A stretch of DNA of 64,000 nucleotides from RGIG4034 sp045576455 (GCA_045576455.1 JAZNGM010000026.1:94592-158591); one strand, 5' to 3'; positions 37,652-47,827 are shown, numbered from the stretch's first letter. The notes: generated by a model from the letters alone, not told the origin. Translations and numbers: made by a program.

Positions 37652-39517
37652 TTACGTATTTACTCCGGCAAACTGCTTCTGATACAAGTTATAATACTCA
37701 CCTTCCTGCTTAAGCAGTTCATCGTGAGAACCAAACTCTGCAATCATACCATCTTTCAGTACGATAATTCTGTCAGAGTCCCTTATGGTAGAAAGTCTGT
37801 GTGCAATAATAAGTGACGTTCTTCCCTTCATAAGGTTTTGCATTGCCTTCTGTATTTTCATTTCCGTTCTTGTATCAACGGAGGAAGTCGCTTCATCCAA
37901 AATTAATATCTTAGGGTCTGCTATGATGGCACGGGCAATCGCAAGCAACTGACGCTGTCCCTGGGACAGATTGGAGCCGGACTCCGCAAGCACGGTATCG
38001 TACCCTTCCGGTAACCGCTGTACAAATCTGTCTGCCATTGCCATATCCGCTGCTTCTATCATCTGTTCATCCGTAGCATCCTGTTTACCATATTTAATAT
38101 TGTTTCTGATGGTATCATGGAACAGTACCGTATCCTGAAGAACGATAGCAATCATTTTTCTGAGTTCGCTCTTCGGAATATCAGTTATGTTAACCCCATC
38201 AATCTTAATGGCACCTCCATTAAGCTCATAAAATCTGGTCAAAAGATTTACAATGGTGGTCTTTCCTGACCCGGTTGCACCAACAATGGCAATTTTCTGT
38301 CCCTGTCTGATGTCAAAAGAAAGATTCTTAAGCACCTGCTTTTCCGGTACATATCCAAAATCAATATTCTCAAAGGAAATCAATTCCGGATTTTTTTCCT
38401 CATCCCAATGAACCGTACCTTCATCAATCTCATCTTCACTGTCAAGGATGGCAAAAATTCTTTCTGCTCCTGCAAAAGCCGTAAGAATGATGGAATACTG
38501 GTTTGCAATCATATTTACCGGATGACTGAATTTTTTGGAGTACTGTAACATTGCCTGTATGGAACCCACCGTCATTCCGTTTCCGGATACAACCATAAAG
38601 CCACCGATAGCTGCCAAAAGAACATATTGTAAATTACCCAGGAAGTTCATAACCGGTCCCATGAGGGATCCCCATACCCTGGCACTGATACTGCACTTTT
38701 TAAGCTGGGCACTTGTATCTGCAAACTTGTCTACCGACTCTTTTTCTTTTCCGTATGCCACAACAGTATGATATCCGGTCACTTTTTCTTCAATCTCACT
38801 GTTAAGCTTACCTAAAAGCATTTGTTGTGTAACAAAATACTTTTTCATAAATTTTGCAAGCTTGGAAGACACAAAAACAGTCAGCGGAATGGTGACCATT
38901 GCCACCAAAGTAAGTATCGGACTGTAATACAACATCATTACAAGCGCTCCTGACAGTGTTAAGACTGCGGAAAAAAGCGACGTAATTGACTGGGAAACCG
39001 CATTGGATATATTTTCCGCATCATTTGTCATACGGCTCATGATATCCCCATGCTTATGTGTATCCGTATAGCTTATCGGAAGACGCGAAATCTTTTTAAA
39101 CAACTCATTACGTATCATGTATACCGTCTGCTGGCTAAGTTTCGCCGCAAGAATAGACTGGGTATAACTCATTATCGCACTAATCAGGAAAATAGCACCG
39201 ATGGCAATAAGATATCCGCGCATTTTAGGAAGATTAACCGTAAGTCTTCCGCCCTCCATCTTAATGGTATCAATCGCTTTCTGTTGTAAAAACGGGCCGC
39301 AAATATCTATTAACGTTACAAGTAACATAATAGACAAAAGGGCAAGCAAAAGGAACTTGCTCTTACCGATATACTTAAGCAGTCTACCGATAGTCCGCTT
39401 TAAGTTCTTCGGTTTTTCAGCGTTTGCACGAGCCATCATGGCCATTCTCGGGCCGCCTCCCGGACCTCCCGGGCCTACACGTGGCATTTGTTCCGTATTT
39501 TTTCTGTTCTCAGCCAT
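37652..39517 (-). CDS. ABC exporter half-transporter (catalytically complete NBD)
   Basis: 621 residues. An N-terminal extension rich in Gly/Pro (GPGGPGGGPRMAMMARA) precedes six TM helices and a C-terminal NBD. Walker A GATGSGKTTIV, signature LSQGQRQ, Walker B ILILDEATSSVD with catalytic Glu, and the H-loop IIAHRLSTI are all intact. Its ATG overlaps the stop of the partner gene as TAATG with GGAGG upstream. Together they fit a heterodimeric multidrug-type exporter (BmrCD/LmrCD type); the substrate is unknown. Confidence 0.92.
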   Translation of the reverse strand: MAENRKNTEQMPRVGPGGPGGGPRMAMMARANAEKPKNLKRTIGRLLKYIGKSKFLLLALLSIMLLVTLIDICGPFLQQKAIDTIKMEGGRLTVNLPKMRGYLIAIGAIFLISAIMSYTQSILAAKLSQQTVYMIRNELFKKISRLPISYTDTHKHGDIMSRMTNDAENISNAVSQSITSLFSAVLTLSGALVMMLYYSPILTLVAMVTIPLTVFVSSKLAKFMKKYFVTQQMLLGKLNSEIEEKVTGYHTVVAYGKEKESVDKFADTSAQLKKCSISARVWGSLMGPVMNFLGNLQYVLLAAIGGFMVVSGNGMTVGSIQAMLQYSKKFSHPVNMIANQYSIILTAFAGAERIFAILDSEDEIDEGTVHWDEEKNPELISFENIDFGYVPEKQVLKNLSFDIRQGQKIAIVGATGSGKTTIVNLLTRFYELNGGAIKIDGVNITDIPKSELRKMIAIVLQDTVLFHDTIRNNIKYGKQDATDEQMIEAADMAMADRFVQRLPEGYDTVLAESGSNLSQGQRQLLAIARAIIADPKILILDEATSSVDTRTEMKIQKAMQNLMKGRTSLIIAHRLSTIRDSDRIIVLKDGMIAEFGSHDELLKQEGEYYNLYQKQFAGVNT

Positions 39518-41382
39518 TAGCGTGCACCTCCTTTTTCCTCTGTCTGTGTTGTCGGAGTACTCTCACTGTCAGACTGCATCTGTGACTCATATATATCACG
39601 GTATGTATCACTCTTTTTAAGCAATTCTTCATGGGAATCGCAATATTTTATGGTTCCGTCATTTTCAATAACGGCTATACGGTCAGCTTCCATAACACTC
39701 GCAATACGCTGTGCAATCATAATAACCGTCGTATCCGTTAATAATTCCTTATAAGATTTGCGGAGCGCACTTTCGGTCGCAAGGTCAAGTGCCGAAGTCG
39801 AATCGTCCAAAATGAGTATTTCCGGTTTGCGCAAAAGTGCACGCGCTATACATAGACGCTGTTTCTGTCCTCCGGATAAACTTGCTCCTTTTTCTGCAAT
39901 ATATGACTGATAGCCTTCCGGCATACGTTCTACGAAAGAGGCCGCCTGGGCTGCCCTTGCTGCTTCTTTTACCATTTCTAAATCCGCATCTTTATTACCC
40001 CAACGTATGTTATTCTCAACCGTATCGGAGAACAATTCACTCTTCTGCATTACATAACCTATTTTGCTCCGTAGTTCATCCAGTTCATAGGTTGATATGT
40101 CCTTACCATTCAAGCATATGGTTCCTTCAATCGGATCATAAAAACGCGGCAACATAGAAACAAGCGAAGTTTTTCCTGAACCGGTTGCTCCGATAATGGC
40201 AAAAGTTTCCCCTTTCTTAATGCTCAAATTAATATCTTGCAATATAGGTTTTCCGTTCGTTCCCGGATAACGGAATGCCACATTGGAAAACGTAAGGAAA
40301 GTTTCGTCCGCTTCCTTCTGTTCCACACCCTCTTTTGCATCCTCTCTTTTTGTAACAACAGGTTCTGTTAACAGTACCTCTTTTACACGTCTTGCAGATG
40401 CATTGGCTCTCGATATCGACTGGAACATATTCGTAACCATCATTACGGAGAAAATAATCTGTGTCATATAGGAAACACCTGCCATAATAGAACCGGTTGT
40501 CATTCCTGCTGCCCCAATGCTTATATTAAATCCTCCGATATAGATAACCGCGATAACCGAAAAGTTCATCAACACCGTAAGCACCGGATGAATAATGGCC
40601 ATCGTCTTTAATACACTATAATTAACATTTCTCAGCCCGCTGTTCGCACGCTCAAAACGGTCACATTCATAACCTTCGCATACATACGCCTTAACCACAC
40701 GTGCCCCGCTTACATTTTCCTGTACCACCGAGTTCACGCCGTCAAGCTTCTTCTGCACGATACCATAAAGAGGAATGGCTTTTCTGAGTACAAGGACAAT
40801 TACAATAACAAGCACAGGCACCGAGCACATAAGAATCATGGTAAACTGTACATTTAACGCAAGCAGCATAACAATACCACCGGCGATAAACATAGGCGCC
40901 CTGACAAAACCTCTCAATAACATTTCAACAAATTCAACAATTTGGGCAATATCATTGGTCATTCTGGTAACCAGTGAGCCTGTCGTAAATTTATCCGTCT
41001 GCTCAATAGAAAGCGACATAACCTTACGGTAAGCATCACATCTTAAGTCATTACCAAAACTCTGTGCTGCTTTTGCCGCTGTCCACGCACAAAGAACGCC
41101 AAAGCAACCGCCCACAAGCGTAATAACCAGCATAAGCACACCAAACGTTACGATGATATCCATTCTGCTGTAATCAGATCCGCAAAAAAGCTCAACTATC
41201 TTATTAGCAATTAAAGAACCATGTTCCGGATCCGTCATATCCATTCCTTCGATACCGAAGTTAACAATGAATGACATAAGAAACGGCAACAACAAATCTG
41301 CCGTAACTTCCCCTATCATAAGTAAGGGTGAAATCACTGCAATCACCACATAAGGCTTTAAATAACGAAATAACTTTAACAT
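39517..41382 (-). CDS. ABC exporter half-transporter (degenerate ATP site partner)
   Basis: 621 residues, six TM helices plus an NBD. Walker A GATGSGKTSLV and signature LSGGQKQ are normal, but the Walker B end is ILILDDSTSALD (catalytic Glu replaced by Asp) and the switch His is replaced by Gln in MIAQRIASV. This is the pattern of the degenerate-site subunit in heterodimeric ABC exporters, complementing the intact gene downstream. Start at 41382 (GGAG upstream) preferred over 41418. Confidence 0.92.
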   Translation of the reverse strand: MLKLFRYLKPYVVIAVISPLLMIGEVTADLLLPFLMSFIVNFGIEGMDMTDPEHGSLIANKIVELFCGSDYSRMDIIVTFGVLMLVITLVGGCFGVLCAWTAAKAAQSFGNDLRCDAYRKVMSLSIEQTDKFTTGSLVTRMTNDIAQIVEFVEMLLRGFVRAPMFIAGGIVMLLALNVQFTMILMCSVPVLVIVIVLVLRKAIPLYGIVQKKLDGVNSVVQENVSGARVVKAYVCEGYECDRFERANSGLRNVNYSVLKTMAIIHPVLTVLMNFSVIAVIYIGGFNISIGAAGMTTGSIMAGVSYMTQIIFSVMMVTNMFQSISRANASARRVKEVLLTEPVVTKREDAKEGVEQKEADETFLTFSNVAFRYPGTNGKPILQDINLSIKKGETFAIIGATGSGKTSLVSMLPRFYDPIEGTICLNGKDISTYELDELRSKIGYVMQKSELFSDTVENNIRWGNKDADLEMVKEAARAAQAASFVERMPEGYQSYIAEKGASLSGGQKQRLCIARALLRKPEILILDDSTSALDLATESALRKSYKELLTDTTVIMIAQRIASVMEADRIAVIENDGTIKYCDSHEELLKKSDTYRDIYESQMQSDSESTPTTQTEEKGGAR

Positions 41383-41486
41383 ACCCTTTCTCCATTCTTC
41401 TCTATGTAATTTGCCCACCTCATACTAATACGGCCAAAGAGCCTACCTTTCTATCCTAATCATTTTTGATAAAAAAATCAATTGTT

Positions 41487-41515
41487 TTGATTAACAAACC
41501 CGGCAGTGATATAAT
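41487..41515 (+). promoter_or_regulatory. Promoter for the asparaginase gene
   Basis: TTGATT at 41487-41492, 17-bp spacer, TATAAT at 41510-41515. Confidence 0.65.
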
Positions 41516-41579
41516 ACTAAATTAAGAATGACTAAGGTCGCTCCTCATATAAAAAAGTCTTTAAGGAACGGGGATTATC

Positions 41580-42608
41580 ATGAAAATATGTACTATTTTT
41601 ACAGGCGGAACGATAGGAAGCAGACTTAATATATCAGGAAGAATATCCCCTGACGAAACTTCTCCTTACCGCCTCCTTGAAATGTTTAAAGAAAAATATC
41701 AAGAAAATATAACCTTTATTACAAAGGAACCTTACTGTATCTTAAGTGAAAACCTGAATGCCGGAAGACTACGTTTACTCATTGATTGTGTCAACACTAC
41801 GCTCATGGACCAAACGCTTAATGGCATCATCATCACCCACGGCACAGACACCCTGCAATACAGTGCTGCAATTCTTGACTATATATTCGGCAATGCACGA
41901 ATCCCGATTGTTCTTGTCTCCAGTGATTTTATCCTCGATGACAAACGCGCTAACGGTCTTACTAATTTTTACCATGCCGTCCGTTTCATAGAGGAAGCAA
42001 ACGCACGCGGTGTTTTTGTAAGCTATAAAAATACACACGATATTCCTTACATTCACCGGGGAACACGTTTAAGCTCCCCGTATCAGTTGTCAGCAGATCT
42101 TAACAGCGTCAAAAATTCTTATTATGCACGCTTTGAAGAAAAAAACGGCACAACGGTCCTTGTTAAAAATCCGGAGTACTATATAAGCCCGGATAATATG
42201 CCGTGTTTTGGTATAAGCCCGGAAAAAATCCGGTTACACGAAGATGCTTCCATGATACTAAGGATTCTTCCTTACGTCGGCATGCCTTATCCTAATCCGT
42301 CTGCCCACATAAGAGCCGTGTTGCACGAAAGTTATCATTCGGGAACCATAGGTATCAGCCATGCATTAGAAGCATTTTGCCAAGAAACTGCGCAAAGAAA
42401 TATTCCGGTTTTTCTTACCGGCTTAAGCAGTTCGGAAGCTGCATATGAAACAGTCGCATCGTATCAGAAGCTTAACATTATCCCCCTTAGGGAAAGTGCC
42501 TCTATTGCACAATACTGCAAACTATGGCTTGCCTTAAGCAATGATATACCACCCGCTCAACTCATGCTTCAATCCGTAGCACAGGATATCATTTCCCCTA
42601 AGGCATAA
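41580..42608 (+). CDS. Asparaginase-family protein
   Basis: 342 residues. The two threonine motifs of the L-asparaginase fold are present: IFTGGTIGS near the N-terminus and ITHGTDTLQ (about residue 87). The usual role is hydrolysis of asparagine (or a related amide) to aspartate and ammonia. There is no signal peptide, so it is cytoplasmic. The C-terminal half is more diverged than in classical AnsA, and the substrate may differ. It is convergent with a dipeptidase gene, the two stop codons being only a few bases apart. Confidence 0.88.
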   Translation: MKICTIFTGGTIGSRLNISGRISPDETSPYRLLEMFKEKYQENITFITKEPYCILSENLNAGRLRLLIDCVNTTLMDQTLNGIIITHGTDTLQYSAAILDYIFGNARIPIVLVSSDFILDDKRANGLTNFYHAVRFIEEANARGVFVSYKNTHDIPYIHRGTRLSSPYQLSADLNSVKNSYYARFEEKNGTTVLVKNPEYYISPDNMPCFGISPEKIRLHEDASMILRILPYVGMPYPNPSAHIRAVLHESYHSGTIGISHALEAFCQETAQRNIPVFLTGLSSSEAAYETVASYQKLNIIPLRESASIAQYCKLWLALSNDIPPAQLMLQSVAQDIISPKA

Positions 42609-42610
42609 CG

Positions 42611-43600
42611 TCATACCAATAAGCCGGCCAAATAATTAACTAAATTTTTCCCCATGATTTTGCTGATTCCCTCTTCGTTCATGCCTAATTTGAACAAGTG
42701 TGCCGTCAGCAAAATCCATTGGGAATATTCACTCAGCACATCTTCTTTTTCTCCGTAGGAATAGCGGTCACACAAATCAAGTCCGATACAAACCTTATTT
42801 ATCCCAGCCATTTTAACCATCTCATAAATATGACGTGCCATTACACGGACATCCCCGCCTAAAAGAACCGAATTGGCATTGATACCGATAATTCCGCCAT
42901 CTTTTATAATCATCTTCACCAACTCTTTACTTAAATTCCTGTAATGGTTACATACCCACCGGCAATTACTATGGGTTGCAAGTACATTTCCCTTCTTTTC
43001 TCTTAACAGTTCCCGCATTCCCTCATCATTTAAATGACTGGCGTCAATAAACATCCCCAGTTCTTTCATCTTTTTAACTACGCTCCGGCCTGCCTTTGTT
43101 ATACTACCACGTCTGTCAGTATTTTCCGTACTACGGCAACACCCCGTGGCAAGCTTATTTTCCCTGCTCCAGGTAAGCGCAGCTCCACGCACCCCCAACT
43201 CATACAGTAACGGCAAAAGGGATACATCGTCTTCTATGCAATCCAGCCCCTCCAGATAAAGTACAAAGCCTGTTTTGGGACCGTTGAGACATTTAATCAA
43301 GTCTTCTGCTCCCAAAACCATCATCACTTTATCCTGATGTAACCCGACAGCTTCTTTAATTAATGCAATCTGTTCAAGCGTTCTTCTTAATGCGCCTTCG
43401 CCCAATTCACTATTCCTTAAAAATACAGACACCACTACTAATTTAAGACCAATTTTGTCCCACTGTGGTATATACTCCTTAAGGATATCCGTTTCACCCC
43501 TGCGTTTTCTTTCGTATAGTTCTGCGCCCAAATCAAAATGGGCATCTGCCGCATAATATTTCCTATGCATGGCATTTGCCCGTATTAATGCATCTTCCAT
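42611..43600 (-). CDS. Membrane dipeptidase-like protein (peptidase family M19)
   Basis: 329 residues, TIM-barrel amidohydrolase relative of renal dipeptidase. Metal-ligand motifs: AAAH-type opening DAHFDL (H21, D23), the bridging Glu in LYLEGLDC, the two His in ASHLND and ATHSNCR, and the Asp in CIGLDLCDR. GKNLVNYL replaces the usual GGNFLRV. No signal peptide or lipobox, so probably cytoplasmic. It would cleave dipeptides, possibly D-amino-acid-containing ones. It is divergent from the class-I amidohydrolase gene, suggesting joint peptide/amide salvage. Confidence 0.88.
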   Translation of the reverse strand: MEDALIRANAMHRKYYAADAHFDLGAELYERKRRGETDILKEYIPQWDKIGLKLVVVSVFLRNSELGEGALRRTLEQIALIKEAVGLHQDKVMMVLGAEDLIKCLNGPKTGFVLYLEGLDCIEDDVSLLPLLYELGVRGAALTWSRENKLATGCCRSTENTDRRGSITKAGRSVVKKMKELGMFIDASHLNDEGMRELLREKKGNVLATHSNCRWVCNHYRNLSKELVKMIIKDGGIIGINANSVLLGGDVRVMARHIYEMVKMAGINKVCIGLDLCDRYSYGEKEDVLSEYSQWILLTAHLFKLGMNEEGISKIMGKNLVNYLAGLLV

Positions 43601-43712
43601 TTCACACCATCACTCATTCTATTCCTAACAAAGTATGAATACACAGGCTTTTATATGCATGCGTGCCTTTCCTTTTTCATACAATAAGAATAACTACATT
43701 CAAGGATTCTGC

Positions 43713-44345
43713 ATGCGTATATTGATAGGTGGCGAACCACATAAAACGCACAACTATGTTAATGCCTTAACCGCACTTAACGTTAGTGCCGACAGTTGCT
43801 ATTACGATCTTTTAGGGAGTTATGACGGACTTATTCTTCCCGGCGGTGGCGATATTGACCCTTATTTTTTTCATGAAACCAACCATGGAAGCCTGAACAT
43901 CGACAAGCGGGCAGATTATGCACAATTTAAATTATTAGAACATTTTATTGCACAAGGGAAACCCATACTGGGTATCTGTAAAGGAATGCAGATTATAAAT
44001 GTTTATTTTGGCGGGAGCATTATTCAGGATTTGCCTACGGCAGTGTTGCACCGTCATAAAGAAAAAGACCAGTTTCACATGGTCTATAATAAGAAAAACA
44101 CAATACTTCATGATTTATATGGGAAAGCCATGATAACAAACAGTGCCCACCATCAAGGGGTGGGCAGACTTGGAAAACATATGGAAGCCATAGCACTTAC
44201 CAAAGATAATGTGGTTGAAGCCATTATCCATACTTCGCTTCCCATATTAGGCGTCCAATGGCACCCGGAACGGATGCCGGAGAACGGACGTAATCTTTAT
44301 ATGGGAAACGGCAAACGCCTTCTCAAAGCGTTTTTTAAAATTTAG
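43713..44345 (+). CDS. Gamma-glutamyl-gamma-aminobutyrate hydrolase-type class I amidotransferase
   Basis: 210 residues of the peptidase C26/PuuD group. The triad is visible: nucleophile Cys in ILGICKGMQIIN (about 89) and the His-x-Glu in VQWHPERM (about 183); LPGGGDIDPYFF is the family oxyanion/glycine strand. It hydrolyses gamma-glutamyl amide bonds. AAGGA lies 7 bp before the ATG at 43713, so the ORF upstream to 43635 is not used. It is somewhat shorter than PuuD (about 250). Its last 11 bp overlap the convergent NA37 gene. Confidence 0.88.
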   Translation: MRILIGGEPHKTHNYVNALTALNVSADSCYYDLLGSYDGLILPGGGDIDPYFFHETNHGSLNIDKRADYAQFKLLEHFIAQGKPILGICKGMQIINVYFGGSIIQDLPTAVLHRHKEKDQFHMVYNKKNTILHDLYGKAMITNSAHHQGVGRLGKHMEAIALTKDNVVEAIIHTSLPILGVQWHPERMPENGRNLYMGNGKRLLKAFFKI

Positions 44346-45354
44346 CTTGAATGTGTTCAATATTTTTAATGAGTACTGACACGGTTCCGTCCGGATTTGT
44401 AATAAATTCTACGCTTCCCGGATTTTTATACTGTTCCATCGGTATTTTTATTTCTATTCCCGTGTCGGTATATAGATACTGTTTTTCATATTTACGGGTT
44501 GTCGCCTCGTTGATAGGGGCGATTTCTTCCCTGATCATATCATATTTTTCCATCTTGTCCTGAAAAACATTAGCAAGCTCCGGCCGTTCTTCAAACACTT
44601 TTTCAGCGATTTCTTCTACCGTAAACCTTCCTTTTTCCTCCAATGTTTCATTAATGATGGATTTTGCCCGCATCTGTTCTGCAAATTGCACTCTTTCATC
44701 TATGTTTTCTTTTTGCACCGACTCGATGGCTCTTGTCACAATGGATAGCTTTGTCTTATCAGACAATCTGGACGAGCATTTTAAAAACAGGAAGGAAAAA
44801 TAATTCGTTTTTTCCCCGTTGACCTCATACTTCTTTTCAATTACATTTACTTTCAAATCATTAAGACATATAATAGCCGCTTCATGAAGCTTCTGTCCTT
44901 CCGGCGGCAAAATTGCTTTATACTTAAAGATTTCATTGTAATTTCCGTCTTCCAGCGCAAGTGTCCTATGTGTGTAAAACTCTTTATAATTCATTTTCAA
45001 TAAGGCAATATAATCCTTCTCCAGGGCACGGAAACGCACAACAAACAAATCGGCTGACGGTATATCCACATTCGCGCGCATAATGTCATACAAGTATTCC
45101 GCCATCTTCACGGACATCTCAATAAACTGCTCATCATCATACTGCGAAAGCATTTGATAAATTTCTGACTGTTCTTTATGAAATTCACATTGTTTTAAGT
45201 CATCCTGGGAAATAATCTTGTATATATGCTCCCGTAAAAAATCTGACAAATCAGAGCCGTGTTCCACCATTCTTTCAGACAAAACAGGCATACCGACATT
45301 GGTATCCAGAATATGTACTATACCTTTTTGAATTCTAATATCTTCTTTTATCAT
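44335..45354 (-). CDS. Nucleoid-associated protein of the NA37/YejK family
   Basis: 339 residues matching the NA37 (37-kDa nucleoid-associated) family over its length, including an N-terminal IVHILDTN strand and a C-terminal GIEIKIPMEQY segment. E. coli YejK binds the nucleoid and topoisomerases; a similar DNA-associated role is inferred. GGGGTG precedes the ATG. It is the last gene of the kinase-hflX-DUF3810 string, 23 bp behind its neighbour. Confidence 0.82.
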   Translation of the reverse strand: MIKEDIRIQKGIVHILDTNVGMPVLSERMVEHGSDLSDFLREHIYKIISQDDLKQCEFHKEQSEIYQMLSQYDDEQFIEMSVKMAEYLYDIMRANVDIPSADLFVVRFRALEKDYIALLKMNYKEFYTHRTLALEDGNYNEIFKYKAILPPEGQKLHEAAIICLNDLKVNVIEKKYEVNGEKTNYFSFLFLKCSSRLSDKTKLSIVTRAIESVQKENIDERVQFAEQMRAKSIINETLEEKGRFTVEEIAEKVFEERPELANVFQDKMEKYDMIREEIAPINEATTRKYEKQYLYTDTGIEIKIPMEQYKNPGSVEFITNPDGTVSVLIKNIEHIQAKF

Positions 45355-45377
45355 AGTTGTTCACCCCAACGTATTAT

Positions 45378-46496
45378 TTACAAAAAGTAAGCAAGAAGTA
45401 ATTTAAGCACATCATTGTAACTTTCTACACCATTTTCCACACCATTCAATTTTAATGACGTATCCATGGCTATCTGTGTATACTTACTTACGGTATCGGT
45501 ATTTAAAAGCGATTCTTCATTCACCTTATCCCAAGCCTTTTCATCAAGAAAAACCGAGTCCGCAAGCACATATTTTCCCGCTTTCACTACATCTTTCTTG
45601 GAAATCTGTCCCGCATCCACGTATTCCATCAGACTTTCCGAAACATAGGGGAGCACCTGAATACATCCGCTATATTCAAAAAACAAGTCACCGGATTCAT
45701 AACATGCCGCAAACGCAAGAAAATTGGCCTCATCTTCATAAATATATCCTCTGATATGGGCAAGCTCATGGCATATGGTATACGGTTTATTCATTATGTG
45801 CATAAGACGGTTAATATTGGATTCCAGTGAAAAAGGGAAATAATACCCTGCGATATATTGCTGGCTTAAAAACCAGGAATTAGCGATATCCTTGGTTATA
45901 GGATAAAACCCATCCAGTCTTTCATATGTATCCGATATCGCTTTCATATAACGTATGGCATTTTTCTTGAGATTACCTTCGTATACCGGCACATCATTTT
46001 CATCCCGCTCTACTAAAAGCGAAAGCTCATTCGCTCTTTCCATAAGCATGTTATAGAGCCAAAGAACATCTTCCTTGCCGTAGTCTTTGGTTGTCTCTGA
46101 GGGCACTTCCAGTTTGGAGCAATGATAAAGCATCGTGCAATTAAGTGTCATAATAAGGCAAACCGGTAAGATCATCCTCAAAAGATATACATATACGCGA
46201 CGCATAACACAACCAAACGGCCGGCGTTTTAAACATATGGAAGGAACTGCCAGCAGCACGGAAAGTACGATTACGGTAAGTAGCATAATAATCATGAGCT
46301 CTCCGACCGAAAAAGGCACAAGCCCTGTCAATCTTCCGTATAAGTTAACCCATACCGGAAAAATATGATCCACGTAAAAATCACTTATTAAGCTGCTGCT
46401 CCATGAAAGCAAATTCAATATAAGAATAATTATCAGAAGTACAAGCTGCACCCGGCAGCTTGTCTTATCCAGCAATTTACGAATCTTCTTTTTCAT
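45378..46496 (-). CDS. DUF3810 membrane protein with a zinc-protease HExxH motif
   Basis: 372 residues. Three N-terminal TM helices (about 15-110) are followed by an extracytoplasmic or membrane-proximal domain carrying CHELAHIRGYIYEDEANFLAF (HELAH at about 244, with the following acidic cluster as a likely third ligand). This matches DUF3810 and resembles a gluzincin-like active site. ATG at 46496 is chosen over an upstream TTG; it overlaps the hflX 3' end by 20 bp. Substrate unknown. Confidence 0.85.
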   Translation of the reverse strand: MKKKIRKLLDKTSCRVQLVLLIIILILNLLSWSSSLISDFYVDHIFPVWVNLYGRLTGLVPFSVGELMIIMLLTVIVLSVLLAVPSICLKRRPFGCVMRRVYVYLLRMILPVCLIMTLNCTMLYHCSKLEVPSETTKDYGKEDVLWLYNMLMERANELSLLVERDENDVPVYEGNLKKNAIRYMKAISDTYERLDGFYPITKDIANSWFLSQQYIAGYYFPFSLESNINRLMHIMNKPYTICHELAHIRGYIYEDEANFLAFAACYESGDLFFEYSGCIQVLPYVSESLMEYVDAGQISKKDVVKAGKYVLADSVFLDEKAWDKVNEESLLNTDTVSKYTQIAMDTSLKLNGVENGVESYNDVLKLLLAYFL

Positions 46497-47787
46497 CCTC
46501 AACCACAAATTCCTGATATCTGTTATAATCTTCTTCCTTTACATTAAGCTTAAGATAAACGCCTTCCTGCGTATACTCCTGTGCAAGGACGGCACCATCA
46601 TTGATAAGCTTCGTTACAATATCCCCGCGTCCGAAAGGAATAAGCATCCGGCACTTATAAAAGCCTTTGGAAAGATGGTTCATAATCAGGTCGTATAAAG
46701 CCTGAAGTCCGATTTTCTGTTTTGCAGATATATAAATCCGATCCTCCCTGATAACCGGAAGCTTATCCTGCTCCATAATCCTGTCGGCTTTATTATATAC
46801 ATACAATACCGGTACATGTCCCGCACCGATTTCATTCAGCGTAGTTTTCGTTACCTCTATATGCTCCCGATGATTATCGTCTCCTGCATCTACTACCATT
46901 AATAAAAGGTCTGCTTCCGCGGTTTCCTCTAACGTCGATTTAAATGCCTCCACCAGATTATGGGGAAGTTTATGGATAAAACCTACGGTATCCGATAACA
47001 GAAATGGGCTCTTTCCTACCGGGGCTATTTTCCTTACGGTTGTATCCAACGTGGCAAATAACATATCCTTCGCCATTACCTTACGTTCTTTTGCATTCTC
47101 TTCCTTTGAAAAATCTTCAAGGAATGCATTCAATAATGTAGATTTACCGGCATTGGTATATCCTACCAAAGCTACGCGCGGTATACCCGACTCCGTTCTC
47201 TTTTTACGTTGCGTAATACGCTTCTCGCTAACGGCTTTCAATTCCCGCCTGCATTCCGCAAGCCGGGATTCAAGATACCGTCTGTCAAGTTCGAGCTTTT
47301 TTTCACCCGCACCACGGCTACTCTTGGAACCACTCGTTCCGCCCTGGCGGCTCAAAACTTTACCCAATCCCGTCAAACGCGGAAGAATATATTGAAGCCT
47401 CGCCGTTTCAACCTGAAGCATGGCTTCTTTTGACATAGCCCTCGTTGCAAATATCTCTAATATCAAGGTTGTCCTGTCCATTATGGCAAGTCCGATTTCA
47501 TCCTGCAGGTTATTTAACTGGGAGGGTGACAATGCATTGTCAAAAATCACCGTATCCGCTTTAAGTTCTTCTGCAAGTTCTTTCACTTCCATCACTTTTC
47601 CGGGACCAATATAGTAAGTCTTATTTATATCACTATTTCTTTGGACAATACTGCCTACAACTTCCATATTGCAAGCTTCGGCAAGGTTCTTAAGTTCCTG
47701 CATAGACTGGGCAAAAAAAGTATCCTCGCCTGTATCAAGTCCGACCAAAAGTACCTTTGGCACATCAAACTGCACAATATCTTCCAT
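46477..47787 (-). CDS. hflX: Ribosome-associated GTPase HflX
   Basis: 436 residues. The N-terminal HflX domain has YYIGPGKVMEV and the DNALSPSQLNNLQ segment; a coiled GSKSSRGAGEKKLELDRR linker leads to the G domain: G1 GYTNAGKST, G3 DTVGF, G4 NKAD, G5 SAKQ. It rescues or splits stalled 70S ribosomes under stress. The start overlaps a 20-bp tandem duplication that doubles its AGGATGG ribosome site. Confidence 0.95.
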   Translation of the reverse strand: MEDIVQFDVPKVLLVGLDTGEDTFFAQSMQELKNLAEACNMEVVGSIVQRNSDINKTYYIGPGKVMEVKELAEELKADTVIFDNALSPSQLNNLQDEIGLAIMDRTTLILEIFATRAMSKEAMLQVETARLQYILPRLTGLGKVLSRQGGTSGSKSSRGAGEKKLELDRRYLESRLAECRRELKAVSEKRITQRKKRTESGIPRVALVGYTNAGKSTLLNAFLEDFSKEENAKERKVMAKDMLFATLDTTVRKIAPVGKSPFLLSDTVGFIHKLPHNLVEAFKSTLEETAEADLLLMVVDAGDDNHREHIEVTKTTLNEIGAGHVPVLYVYNKADRIMEQDKLPVIREDRIYISAKQKIGLQALYDLIMNHLSKGFYKCRMLIPFGRGDIVTKLINDGAVLAQEYTQEGVYLKLNVKEEDYNRYQEFVVEDEKEDS

Positions 47788-47827
47788 TTATAAATCCATC
47801 CTATAAATTATAAATCCATCCTATAAA
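47788..47827. repeat. Perfect 20-bp tandem duplication at the hflX ribosome site
   Basis: TTATAAATCCATCCTATAAA at 47788-47807 is repeated exactly at 47808-47827. On the minus strand each copy contains AGGATGG, so hflX has two possible ribosome sites, and the upstream copy also includes the stop codon of the kinase gene. Confidence 0.9.

Noticed and set aside
37652..41382. Idea that the ABC pair is defective because of the altered Walker B and H-loop
   Set aside because: One degenerate site is the normal state of heterodimeric ABC exporters, and the partner is intact.
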